A stretch of DNA of 64,000 bases from CADEEN01 sp963738425 (GTDB lineage: Bacteria > Pseudomonadota > Gammaproteobacteria > Burkholderiales > Burkholderiaceae_C), in the NCBI GenBank assembly GCA_963738425.1, contig CAVTWT010000007.1, forward strand, positions 62,001 through 126,000, written 5' to 3'. The notes beneath the pieces were generated by a model. It saw nothing but the letters and a program-made list of their open reading frames with translations. It was not told where the DNA came from and did no database searches. The translations under genes and the position numbers were made by a program. This document shows positions 18,028 through 27,539 of the stretch, piece after piece (position 1 is the stretch's first letter; each line of letters opens with the position of its first letter).

Positions 18028-21000
18028 TCAGTCCCGATCCGCCGGCATCGCCGAAGGCATCACCCCACCCTGCACCGCCGCCCGCGCCTTCTTGTCGCGC
18101 ACCAGAGTAGCTGTACAGCACCGGCACGACCACCAGCGTGAGGATCGTCGACGTGATCACGCCACCGATGATCGCGCGGCCCATCGGCGCCTGGATTTCA
18201 CCGCCGTCGTTCAAGGCCAGCGCCAGCGGCAGCATGCCGAAGACCATCGCCATCGTCGTCATGACGATCGGCCGCATGCGGATCAGGCCGGCTTGCAGCA
18301 GCGCGTCGGCCACTGACGCGCCGCTCTTGCGCATCTGGTTGGCAAAGTCCACCAGCAGGATCGCGTTCTTCGTTACCAGGCCCATCAGCATCACCAGGCC
18401 GATCATCGAGAAGACGTTGAGCGTGCTGCGCCAGAGCAGCAGCGCCAGCATGACGCCGATCAGCGCCAGCGGCAGGCTCGCCATGATCGCGATCGGCTGG
18501 ATGAAGCTGCCGAACTGGCTGGCCAGCACGATGTAGATGAAGATCACCGCCAGGCCCATCGCCGCGAGCAGACCGCCGAAGGCTTCCTGCTGCTGCTGCA
18601 ACTGGCCGCCGACGTCGAAGCTGTAGCCCGGCGGCAGGATGGTTTCCTTGATCAGCTTCTGCACATCGTCGCCAACCTCGCCGACCGAGCGGTCCTTGAC
18701 GCCGGCGAACACCGCTTCACGGCGCTGCAGGTTTTGGCGGCGGATGATCTCCGGGTTGAAGACCGACTCGATCGTCGCCACGCTGTCGAGCGAGATCGGC
18801 GTGCCGTCTTTCGCAAACGCCACCGGCAGCGTGCGCAACTGCTCGAGACGCTCGCGCTGCGATTGGTTCAGGCGCAGCGTCACGTCGACCTGATCGCCCG
18901 ACGGCGTCGTCCAGTAGGTGGCGGTGTCGCCGTTGACATAGGCGCGCAGCGATGACGCGATCTGCGGCGTCGACAGGCCGAGTTCGCGGATCGCATCGGG
19001 CTTCAGCTTCACTGCATAGGCCGGCAGGCCGGGCTTGACCGACACCTCGACATCGACGATGCCCGGAATCTTCTTCACCTTCTCGGCAAACTCGGTGGCC
19101 ACCTTGGCCAGGCCTTCGGCGTCGTTGCCGAGGATGGCCACGTACACCGGCCGGTCGAAACCCACCGCGAGATCGGTGCCTGGAATCTTGCGCACCGCCT
19201 CGCGCATCGCGTCTTCGATCTCCTTCTGCGAACGCTCGCGCTTCTTGCGATCGACCAGCGCGATGTTCAACCACGCCTTGTTGCGCTGGCCCGAACCACC
19301 GACCCAGGTCGCGAGGTTTTCCACTTCCTTGAAGCCGAGCACGACTTCCTCGATCTGCCGCACCTTGGTGTCGGTGCGCTCCAGGCTCGACCCCACCGGC
19401 AGCGTGATCTGCAGTTGCGTGAAGCCCTGGTCGGTCTGCGGCACGAACTCGCTGCCGACGAGCGGCGTCAGCGCGATGGCGCCGATGAAACTGGCCAGGC
19501 CGACGCCGAGCACGATCAGGCGGTTGCGGTGCGGGCGCGAGAAGATCCAGCGGATCGTCTTCTCGTAGACGTCGTGCAGCAGGTCCATGCCCTTGTCGGT
19601 GAAGCGGATCGCGTGGCCGATGCCCCAGAGGCGCTTCATCTTCTCTGCCGGCGGGTCGTGCCAGACGGACGACAGCATCGGGTCGAGCGTGAAGCTGACG
19701 AACAGGCTGACCAGCACCGCCACCACCACCGTGATGCCGAACGGGTAGAAGAACTTGCCGATGATGCCGCCCATGAAGGCCACCGGCACGAACACCGCGC
19801 ACAGCGCGAAGGTGGTGGCCATCACCGCCAGGCCGATCTCGTTGGTGCCGTCGCTGGCCGCGGTGTGGTGGTCCTTGCCCATGTGGATGTGGCGCACGAT
19901 GTTCTCGCGCACCACGATCGCATCGTCGATCAGCAGGCCGATGCACAGCGACAGCGCCATCATCGTCATGAAGTTCAGCGTGAAGCCGAACATGTAGACG
20001 GCGATGAACGACGAGATCACCGCGATCGGCAATGTCAGGCCAGTGATGATCGTGCTGCGCCACGAATGCAGGAACAGGAAGACGATCAGCACCGTCAGCA
20101 GCGCGCCTTCGATCAGCGTGTGCATCAGGCCGTCGAGCGAGCCCTTGACCCAATCCGAGTCGGCGCGCACCAGCTTGATCTCCACGTCCGGCGGCAGCGT
20201 CTTGCGGATCTCGTCGAGCGCCGCCTTGACGCCGTCGCCGGTGGCGACGATGTTGGCGTCCTGCTGCCTGAAGACGTTGAAGTTGATGCCCGGCTGGCCA
20301 TTGAAGCGGGCGATCGAATCGGCCTCCTTCTCGCGCTCGACGAGCGTGCCCAGGTCGCCCAGCGTCAGCGCCAGGCCGTTGCGGCGGGCGACGACGACGC
20401 TCTCGAACTGCTTCGGGTCGCGGACCTTGCCCTCGACGCGCAGCAGCGTGTCCTGCACGCGATCCTTGATCACGCCCACCGGCTGGTCGAGGTTGGCCTC
20501 GCGCAGCGCCGTTGCGATCTCGGCCGGCGTGACGCCGTAGGCGCGCAGGCGCACCGGGTCGAGATCGATGCGCACCTCGCGCAGCACCAGGCCATTGACC
20601 TCGACACGCGCCACGCCGGCGACGCGCTGCAGCCGCTTGCCGACCTGGTTCTCGCCGATGATCGACAGCTCGCGCGCGCTGCGCGTCTTGCTGACGAGCA
20701 CCGCGTTGACCACCGGCTGGGCGTTGTCGTTGTTCCAGCGCGCCAGCGTCGGCGCCTTGACGTCGCGCGGGAAGCTCGACTGCACCGCGGCGATGCGGTC
20801 GCGCACCTCCTGCATCGCGCGGTCCATGTTGGCATCGAGGCCGAACTCGATGCTCATCATGCCGACGCCTTCCTGGGCGCGCGACAGGATGCGCTTGACC
20901 CCGGCCACGCTGTTGACCGCCTCTTCGACCGGCCGCAGCACCTCGCGCTCCACCGCTTCCGGCGACGCGCCGGGGTACTGCACCTCCATCCACGCGCCGG

Positions 21001-21127
21001 GGAAGCTGATGTCGGGCATCTGCTCGACGCCGAGCTTGTTGTACGAGAACAGGCCCAGCACGCACAGCGCCACCATGACCATCGTGGCGAAGACCGGGTG
21101 GTTGATCGAAACGCGGGTGATCCACAT
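18028..21127 (-). CDS. RND efflux pump, inner-membrane subunit (HAE1/AcrB-type; frame break near C terminus)
   Basis: About 1033 residues when one base near 18110 is removed; the protein then ends VLYSYLVRDKKARAAV... at TGA 18028-18030. In the uncorrected frame it runs on to 17813 with nonsense residues. Twelve hydrophobic segments lie in the usual RND order, with two large periplasmic loops. The proton-relay motif LIDDAIVVREN and the LVTKNAILLVDFANQMRK segment are clear. With the adaptor gene 11 bases upstream it would form a drug or solvent exporter that needs a TolC-like outer-membrane channel, which is not coded here. Substrates are unknown. Confidence 0.92.
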
Positions 21128-21138
21128 GATCGTGTGTC

Positions 21139-22284
21139 CTACTTCGCCAGCGGCGCAGAACCGGCAGCAGCAACCGACTTCGTCGCCACGACCACCGCCT
21201 TGCCGCCTTCGCGCAGATTGTCGAAGCGCGCCGCGAGGACCTGGCTGTTGGCGGCGACACCGTTCAACACCTCGACACGGCCCTCGCGCCCATCACGCCG
21301 GCCGACCGTGACCGCGCGCCGTGCCAGCACGCCGTTTTCGATCGTCCACACATGGTCCTGGCCGGCGGTGTTGCCGATGGCGGTGAGCGGCACCGTCATG
21401 CGCTGCTGCGGGTCGGCGAGTTCGACGCTGGCCAGGGCGTACTGGCCGGCGCGCAGCGTTTCTTTCGGATTCGGCAATTCGATCGTCACGCCGATCGAGC
21501 GCGTGCCCGCCTCGGCGGCCGGCGCGATGCGCGCGATCTTGCCGGTGACCGGCGCGTCCACGCCCTCGACCTTGACCTGCACCGCAACACCGGGCGCGAG
21601 CTGCGAGACCTCGTGCGTGCCGACCGTGCCGGCGAGTTCGAGCTTGGAGAGGTCGACGATGGTGACGATGTTCTGCTCGGCCGACACCTTCTCGCCGGCC
21701 ACCGCGTGGCGCTTGGCGACGATGCCGGAGATCGGCGCCGTGATGCGCGTGTCGCGCGAGGCGGCACGCACCGTGTCGGCCTGCGCCCGCGCCGCGCGCT
21801 CTTGCGCCTGGGCGGTGTCGAGCGCCGAGCGCGACTGGTCGAGCGCGGTGGCCGAGATGAACTGCTGGTCGGCCAGGCGCTGGTTGTTGGCGTGCGTGCG
21901 CTCGGCCTGCACCGCAGCGGCGCGGGCGGATTCGATCATCGCCACGCGTTCGGCCATGCGTGTCGCCATCTCGGTGCCGTCGATCGTGGCCAGCACCTGC
22001 CCGGCCTGGACACGGCTGCCTTCGGCGACGACAAGCGTCATCAGCGTGCCGCCGGCCTTGGCCCGCACCGTCGCCGTTTGCGGCGCCACCAGCGGGCCGG
22101 AGAACTCGATGTGGGTCGAAATCTGGGCCAGCGCCGGCGCGACCACCTCCCGCGGCGTGAACTCCAGCGTCACTTCAGGCGGCTTGTCATCCTTCTTGCC
22201 GCCCTGCTTCGAAACGGCAAACGCACCGGCCACTCCCGCCAGTGCCAGCACCGCCACACCCCCGATCCACCATGCTCTGCGCAT
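21139..22284 (-). CDS. RND efflux periplasmic adaptor (membrane fusion protein)
   Basis: 381 residues. It starts MRRAWWIGGVAVLALAGVAGAF, an uncleaved anchor or signal segment, then a beta-barrel and lipoyl part (AKAGGTLMTLVVAEGSRVQAGQ), a helical hairpin rich in Ala, Glu and Arg (about 105-175), the second lipoyl half (ITAPISGIVAKRHAVAGE) and a C-terminal barrel. This is the AcrA/HlyD order. There is no Cys lipobox, so it is probably anchored by its N-terminal helix. It links the RND pump to an outer-membrane channel. The pump gene follows 11 bases downstream; no local repressor gene is seen beside them. Confidence 0.92.
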   Translation of the reverse strand: MRRAWWIGGVAVLALAGVAGAFAVSKQGGKKDDKPPEVTLEFTPREVVAPALAQISTHIEFSGPLVAPQTATVRAKAGGTLMTLVVAEGSRVQAGQVLATIDGTEMATRMAERVAMIESARAAAVQAERTHANNQRLADQQFISATALDQSRSALDTAQAQERAARAQADTVRAASRDTRITAPISGIVAKRHAVAGEKVSAEQNIVTIVDLSKLELAGTVGTHEVSQLAPGVAVQVKVEGVDAPVTGKIARIAPAAEAGTRSIGVTIELPNPKETLRAGQYALASVELADPQQRMTVPLTAIGNTAGQDHVWTIENGVLARRAVTVGRRDGREGRVEVLNGVAANSQVLAARFDNLREGGKAVVVATKSVAAAGSAPLAK

Positions 22285-22400
22285 TTGCCGCTCTCCTGTT
22301 TGTCACGGAGTGTCGCAAGCCTACGCCGATCGGTTGACCGGGTTGCGACAGAACGCGGGATGGCAGCGACGAGCTGCAGATCGGGGTGGATGCAGTTTCA

Positions 22401-22493
22401 TTCACCGCAGAGGGGCGGAGAGCGCAGAGGTTCGCAGAGGATGGGATCCGAGCAAATCTCTGCGGACCTCTGCGTCCTCTGCCCCTCTGCGGT
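22401..22493. repeat. CGCAGAG-rich inverted repeat, copy 2 (between gntR and the efflux operon)
   Basis: Left arm 22401-22440 and right arm about 22457-22493 are imperfect reverse complements built from the same CGCAGAGG units as the element at 8380-8476. The arms start TTCACCGCAGAGG on the left and end CCTCTGCGGTG on the right. The element lies just beyond the corrected stop of gntR, so it could act as a transcript-end hairpin for that gene. Confidence 0.82.
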
Positions 22494-22507
22494 GCAGGAG
22501 ATTTGGC

Positions 22508-23252
22508 TCAGCTCAGCCGGTTGCGGTAGTGGTGATGCGCCGTGTCGTACAGCCCGCGCCGCAACTCCACCGGCCGGTCGCCATAGGTGAACGACACGCG
22601 CGACACCGACAGCAGCGGCGCGCCCGCGCGCCACGTCCAGCAGCGGCGCCGATTCGGCATCGGCCGCGACAGCACGGATCTGCTCTTCGGCGCGGATCAT
22701 GCGCACGCCGAACTCCTTCTCGAACAGGCCGTACAGCGGCCCTTCGTAGGCCGACAGCAACTGCTCGGTCAGGCCCTTGAACAGCGACAGCGGCAGCCAC
22801 AGGTCGTCGAGCACGACCGGCGCGCCACGGAAGTACAAGAGCCGCCGCACCTGCAACACCGCCTGGCTGCCCGGGATGTCGAGCGCCTGCGCCACCTCGG
22901 CGCTCGGCCGCATGCGCTTGCAGTCGAGGAACTTGCGCGACAGGCGCTCGGCGCTGCCGTCGTCCGGCGCCAGGCGCAGGAAGCGGAACTGCGTGTGCTC
23001 TTCGGCGTGCGTGGCGACGAAGGTGCCCTTGCCCTGGCGGCGCACCAGCAGGTTGGCGGTGGCCAGCTCGTCGATCGCCTTGCGCACCGTGCCCTGGCTG
23101 ACCTTGTAGCGCGCCGCCAGTTCGAGCTCGCTCGGGATCGCCTGGCCGGGCTGCCACTCGCCGCCGTCGAGGCTGCGCGTGATCAGCTCGGCGATCTGGC
23201 GGTACAGCGGCTGGAACAGCGGGGTGGCTTCCGAGGAGGGCACAGCGGACAT
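22508..23252 (-). CDS. GntR-family transcriptional regulator, HutC/UTRA type (one frame break)
   Basis: About 247 residues. The N-terminal winged helix reads YRQIAELITRSLDGGEW, IPSELELAARYKVSQGTVRKAIDEL and RRQGKGTFVA, the GntR hallmark. The C-terminal UTRA ligand domain has VRRLLYFRGAPVVLDDLWLP. An extra G or C near 22634 breaks the frame; corrected, it ends TYGDRPVELRRGLYDTAHHHYRNRLS, the expected HutC-type ending. ATG 23252 is chosen; a TTG at 23264 is possible. It is divergent from mdh with a palindromic site between them, so it probably controls mdh and itself in response to a carboxylic acid; this is inference. Confidence 0.85.
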
Positions 23253-23276
23253 GAGTGCATTCAAACACAGTCTGCT

Positions 23277-23290
23277 GTCTTATAGAAGAC
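23277..23290. promoter_or_regulatory. Candidate GntR operator between gntR and mdh
   Basis: GTCTTATAGAAGAC is a near-perfect palindrome (6 of 7 pairs), with AT in the centre and GTC/GAC ends, the shape of sites bound by HutC-type GntR proteins. It lies 24 bases upstream of the gntR start and 75 bases upstream of mdh. A possible -10 box for mdh, TACACT, is at 23315-23320, but no good -35 is visible. Confidence 0.5.
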
Positions 23291-23365
23291 CGCATTTTCG
23301 GACCGTTTGAGCACTACACTTCGGGTTGTCCCTCGCCCTCCCTTCCCTCTCCTGGAGCCTCCACG

Positions 23366-24352
23366 ATGAACAAGAAGCCCGTTCGTGTTGCCGTCACCGG
23401 CGCCGCTGGCCAGATCGGTTACGCCCTGCTGTTTCGCATCGCCTCCGGCGAGATGCTGGGCAAGGACCAGCCGGTCATCCTGCAACTGCTGGAAGTGCCG
23501 GTCGATGGCCCGCAGAAGGCCCTCAAGGGCGTGATGATGGAACTCGAAGACTGCGCCTTCCCGCTGCTGGCCGGCATGGAAGCGCACAGCGACCCGATGA
23601 CCGCGTTCAAGGACACCGACTACGCGCTGCTCGTCGGCTCGATGCCGCGCAAGGCCGGCATGGAGCGCGCCGAGCTGCTGTCGATCAACGGCGCGATCTT
23701 CACCGCGCAAGGCAAGGCGCTCGACGCCAAGGCCAGCCGCAACGTCAAGGTGCTGGTGGTCGGCAACCCGGCCAACACCAATGCCTACATCGCGATGAAG
23801 AGCGCGCCCGGCCTGGCGCGCGAGAACTTCACCGCGATGCTGCGCCTGGACCACAACCGCGCCCTCTCCCAGATCGCCGCCAAGACCGGCAAGCCGGTGG
23901 CCTCGATCAAGAAGCTCGCCGTCTGGGGCAACCACTCGCCGACGATGTACGCCGACTACCGCTTCGCGACCATCGACGGCAAGGGCGTGAAGGACATGAT
24001 CAACGACCAGGTCTGGAACAAGGACACCTTCCTGCCGACGGTGGGCAAGCGCGGCGCGGCGATCATCGAAGCGCGTGGCTTGTCTTCAGCGGCGTCGGCC
24101 GCCAACGCCGCCATCGACCACATGCGCGACTGGGCGCTGGGCACGAACGGCGAGTGGGTGACGATGGGCGTGCCGAGCAACGGCGAGTACGGCATCCCGA
24201 AGGACGTGATGTTCGGCTACCCGGTGACCACCGAAGGCGGCAAGTACACGATCGTCAAGGATCTGCCGATCGATGCCTTCTCGCAGGAGTGCATCAACAA
24301 GACGCTGGCGGAGTTGACGGCCGAGCAAGACGGCGTCAAGCACCTGCTGTGA
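23366..24352 (+). CDS. mdh: Malate dehydrogenase (NAD-dependent)
   Basis: 328 residues of the cytosolic-type malate dehydrogenase group. N-terminal NAD-binding TGAAGQIGYALLFRIA; substrate-binding arginines in SMPRKAGMERAELL; the VVGNPANTNAYI segment; and the proton-relay His190 in VWGNHSPTMYADYR. It interconverts malate and oxaloacetate in the citric acid cycle. ATG 23366 is preceded by CTGGAGCC. The divergent GntR regulator and the nearby aconitases, tricarboxylate transporter and CitE-like lyase place it in a central-carbon block. Confidence 0.97.
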   Translation: MNKKPVRVAVTGAAGQIGYALLFRIASGEMLGKDQPVILQLLEVPVDGPQKALKGVMMELEDCAFPLLAGMEAHSDPMTAFKDTDYALLVGSMPRKAGMERAELLSINGAIFTAQGKALDAKASRNVKVLVVGNPANTNAYIAMKSAPGLARENFTAMLRLDHNRALSQIAAKTGKPVASIKKLAVWGNHSPTMYADYRFATIDGKGVKDMINDQVWNKDTFLPTVGKRGAAIIEARGLSSAASAANAAIDHMRDWALGTNGEWVTMGVPSNGEYGIPKDVMFGYPVTTEGGKYTIVKDLPIDAFSQECINKTLAELTAEQDGVKHLL

Positions 24353-24397
24353 TCTGCGATCACAGCAAGTGCTGCGCACCGTCCACACCGCTCCCCC

Positions 24398-24420
24398 GAG
24401 CCCCCTCCGAGCGGGGGCTC
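24398..24420. terminator. Hairpin between convergent mdh and tctA
   Basis: GAGCCCCC and GGGGGCTC form a perfect 8-pair stem with a 7-base loop, 46 bases after mdh and 44 bases before the end of tctA. No T run follows on either strand, so a true intrinsic terminator is uncertain. Confidence 0.45.
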
Positions 24421-24463
24421 CAGCTCGATTGACGAACCGGCCCCAGGTGGCCGGTGAATCGCG

Positions 24464-25952
24464 TTAAGCCGCGACCGGTCTGCGCAAGGCGCGTCGCGCA
24501 AGCGGCCACAACCACAGCCCGATCGTCAGCGCGCCGAGCGTGCCGGCGATCGGCCGCTCGAAGAAGACGAGAAAATTGCCGTCGGCCTTGACCAGGCTGG
24601 AGAAGAAGTGTTCCTCCAGCATGGTGCCCAGCACGACGCCGAGGATCGTGGGCGCGACCGGGAAGCCCCAGCGCTCCATGAAGAAGGCCACCACGCCGGC
24701 CACCAGCATCACGATCACGCCGAACAGGCTGTTGTTGATGGCGAAGCTGCCGACGATGCAGAACAGCAGGATCAGCGGCATCAGCAGCGCCGCCGGAATG
24801 CGCAGGATGTGCTTGGCCACCTTGATCGCCATCCAGCCCAGCGGCAGCATCAGCAGCTGGGCCAGCATGAAGACGATGAACACGGCGTAGATGTTCTGCG
24901 GGTTGTTCGACGAACAGCATCGGCCCCGGGTTCATGTCCTTCAGGTAGAGCACGCCGATGGCGATCGCGGTGATCGAGTCGCCCGGGATGCCGAACACCA
25001 GCGCCGGGATCCAGGCGCCGCCGAGCGCCGAGTTGTTGGCCGCACCCGACTCGACGATGCCCTCGACGTGGCCGGTGCCGAACTTCTCCGGCTCCTTCGA
25101 GAACTTCTTCGACATGCCGTACGACATCCAGGCCGCGATGTCGGCGCCCGCCCCCGGCAGCGCACCGACAGCCGTGCCTAGCGCCGAGCCGCGCAGCAAC
25201 TGCCATGGGTACTTCTTGAGCAGCGCCCACATGCCGGAGAACACGTTGCCGAACGGCCGCTCGATGGCCATCTCGGGCTTGATGACGTTGACCGCGAAGC
25301 GCAGCACCTCGGAGATGGCGAACATGCCGATCATCAGCGGGATCAGCGAGATGCCGCCGGTGAGTTCGGCGTTGCCGAAGGTCCAGCGCGGCGCACCGGC
25401 CGGGTTGTCCAGGCCGACGCAGGAGATCAGCAGGCCGAGCAGCAGCGCCACCATGCCCTTCAGCGGGTCTTTGCCGGCGATGAAGATGGCGCAGGTGAAG
25501 CCGAGCATGACGAGCCAGAAGTATTCGAACGAGCTGAACTTGAGCGCGATCTCGGCCAGCGCCGGCGCGGCCACGATCAGCACCAGCACGCCGAAGATGC
25601 CGCCGAGCACCGAGAACACGAGGCCGGCGCCGAGCGCGAGTTCGGGCTGGCCCTTGTGCGTCAGCAGGTAGGCCTCGTCGGTGTAGGCCGCGCTGGCCGG
25701 CGTGCCGGGCATGCGCAGCAGCGCGCTCGGGATGTCGCCGGAGAAGATCGCCATCGCGGTGGCGGTGACGATGGCGGCAACGGCCGGTACCGGCGGCATG
25801 AAGAAGGTCACCGGCACCAGCAGCGCGGTGGCCATCGTCGCCGTCAGGCCGGGAATCGCGCCGACGAACAGGCCGTACAGCGCCGACAGCGCGATGACCA
25901 TCAGCACGTAGGGCTGGAACACGAGCCCGAAGGCGGTGGGGACGGCATCCAT
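24464..25952 (-). CDS. tctA: Tripartite tricarboxylate transporter, large membrane subunit TctA (one frame break)
   Basis: About 495 residues with roughly twelve hydrophobic segments. The GAIPGLTATMATALLVP motif near the N terminus, GDIPSALLRMPGTPASAAYT, and the second repeat ALPGAGADIAAWMSYGMSKK with ESGAANNSA are characteristic TctA blocks. An extra base at 24908 breaks the frame; without it the protein continues FVNNPQNIYAVFIVFMLAQ to the end at 24464. It forms the substrate path for a dicarboxylate or tricarboxylate driven by sodium or protons. It follows tctC and tctB on the same strand. Confidence 0.92.
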
Positions 25953-25995
25953 GGGTTCGGCCTCGGTTCAGTAGGAGGGGCGCAACACGCCTGAA

Positions 25996-26455
25996 TCAGT
26001 AGAAGGGGCGCAGTACGCCCCAGGGCAACGGCACGCGCAGCAGCTTGTAGAACGCGACGTGCACGACCACCGTGCCGACCACCGCCCACAACAGCGCCTG
26101 GCCGGTGTCGACGCGCAGTGCCTTGAACACGGCCAGCAGGCACAACGGCGCGACGATCAGGAAGCCCAGCCGCTCGGCGAGCACGATGTAGCCGACGACG
26201 GCGCCGATGACCACCAGCGAGCTGCCGAAGTGCTCGCGCCGCGCCTCGTCGGCGCCCTGCCTTCGTAGGCCGCGGCGCGCAGGCTGCGCAGGATCAGCGC
26301 CATCCCGCACAGCAGCAGCCCGACACCGACCAGCATCGGCAGGAAACCAGCGCCGAGTTTCTGCCCCGGCACGGCCGGAAAGGCGCGCGCCGACCACAGC
26401 ACCGCCCGGCCAGCAGGGCCAGCGCCAGGCCCGGCCAGCGGTCGGTTCTTTGCAC
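25996..26455 (-). CDS. tctB: Tripartite tricarboxylate transporter, small membrane subunit TctB (two frame breaks)
   Basis: About 150 residues in four hydrophobic segments, as usual for TctB. It starts at GTG 26455, 12 bases after the tctC stop, reading RTDRWPGLALALLAG, then in a second frame WSARAFPAVPGQKLGAGFLPMLVGVGL (the F-P-x-x-P region typical of TctB), then in a third frame GSSLVVIGAVVGYIVLAERLGFLI and a YKLLRVPLPWG ending. Frame changes near 26412 and 26260 each look like a lost base. It supports TctA at the inner membrane. Confidence 0.82.
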
Positions 26456-26466
26456 GCGCGCGACGC

Positions 26467-27447
26467 TTACTTGGCGATGCCGACGGCCGTCATCACCGCC
26501 TTCATGTCGGCGTCGGCCTTGGCCATGAAGCCGGCGAACTCGGTCGAGCCGCCCCACAGCAGGCCGAAGCCGCGCTGCGCCATGAAGTCCTTGTATTCCT
26601 TGCTGTCGTAGGCCTTCTTCACCGACGCTTCGAGCCGCGCCGCGATGGCCGGCGGCAGGCCCTTGGGCGCCGCGATGCCGCGCCAGGCGCCCGTCGCCCA
26701 GTCGGAGCCGGCAGCTTCCTTCAGCGTCGGCACATTCGGGAACAGCGCCGCGCGCGAGGTGGCCATCACGGCCAGCGAACGCACCTTGCCGGCATCGATC
26801 AGCGAGCGCGCCTCGGGCAGCGAACAGGGCACGAACTCGACGCCACCGGCCACCAGGTCCTGCAGGCCCGGCGCTGCACCGTTCGACGGCACCCAGGGCA
26901 CCGTCGCCGGATCGATCTTCGCGTCACGCAGCCAGCCGGCCAGCGCCAGGTGCCAGATGCCGCCCTGCCCGGTGCCCGAGGCCTTGAACTTGCCCGGGTT
27001 GGCCTTGATCGCGGCCATCGCGTCGGCCATGGTCTTGTACGGCGAGTCGGCACGCACCTGGAAGCCGGCCGGATCGAGGTTGACCAGCGCGAGCGGGGTG
27101 TAGCTGGTCGGGTTGAGGTCGGTCAGCTTCTGGTGGTGCATCATCGCGATCTCCACCGTGATCATGCCGATCGTGAAGCCGTCGGGCGCCGCGGTGGCGA
27201 TCGCCGAGTGGCCGACGACGCCCGAGCCGCCGGTGCGGTTGACGACGTTGACCGGCTGGCCGAGGTCCTTCTCCATCAGGCTGGCGATCATGCGGGCCAC
27301 CGCATCGGTGCCGCCGCCGGCGCCCCAGGGCACGATCAGCGTGATCGGCCGGTCCGGAAAGCCCTGCGCCGAAGCAGCCCCAAGGCCGAGGGACAGCGCC
27401 AGCAGCGCGAACGCGCGGCGAGTGAACGAAGAACCAAGTTTGATCAC
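26467..27447 (-). CDS. tctC: Tripartite tricarboxylate transporter, periplasmic binding protein TctC
   Basis: 326 residues. A signal peptide ending AASAQG precedes FPDRPITLIVPWGAGGGTDAVARM, the diagnostic start of the Bug/TctC family; GFTIGMIT and PLALVNLDPAGFQVRADSPY follow. GTG 27447 is preferred because GGAGATC lies nine bases before it; the longer upstream reading lacks similarity. It binds a carboxylic acid, such as citrate or an aromatic or sugar acid, and passes it to TctAB. It is the first gene of the operon and is divergent from a CitE-like lyase, which suggests import and cleavage of the same kind of acid. Confidence 0.92.
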   Translation of the reverse strand: MIKLGSSFTRRAFALLALSLGLGAASAQGFPDRPITLIVPWGAGGGTDAVARMIASLMEKDLGQPVNVVNRTGGSGVVGHSAIATAAPDGFTIGMITVEIAMMHHQKLTDLNPTSYTPLALVNLDPAGFQVRADSPYKTMADAMAAIKANPGKFKASGTGQGGIWHLALAGWLRDAKIDPATVPWVPSNGAAPGLQDLVAGGVEFVPCSLPEARSLIDAGKVRSLAVMATSRAALFPNVPTLKEAAGSDWATGAWRGIAAPKGLPPAIAARLEASVKKAYDSKEYKDFMAQRGFGLLWGGSTEFAGFMAKADADMKAVMTAVGIAK

Positions 27448-27539
27448 GTCAGATCTCCAAGGCGAGTGGATGGGCGGAAGCGACGCATCCTGCCTGTCGC
27501 GACGCCAGCGACAATCGGGGAAACCCATTGCTGGCCGCC

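Noticed and set aside
19415..22780. A 1121-residue open frame opposite the efflux genes and gntR
   Set aside because: Same shadow effect; it crosses three real genes and an inverted repeat, and has no recognisable motif.
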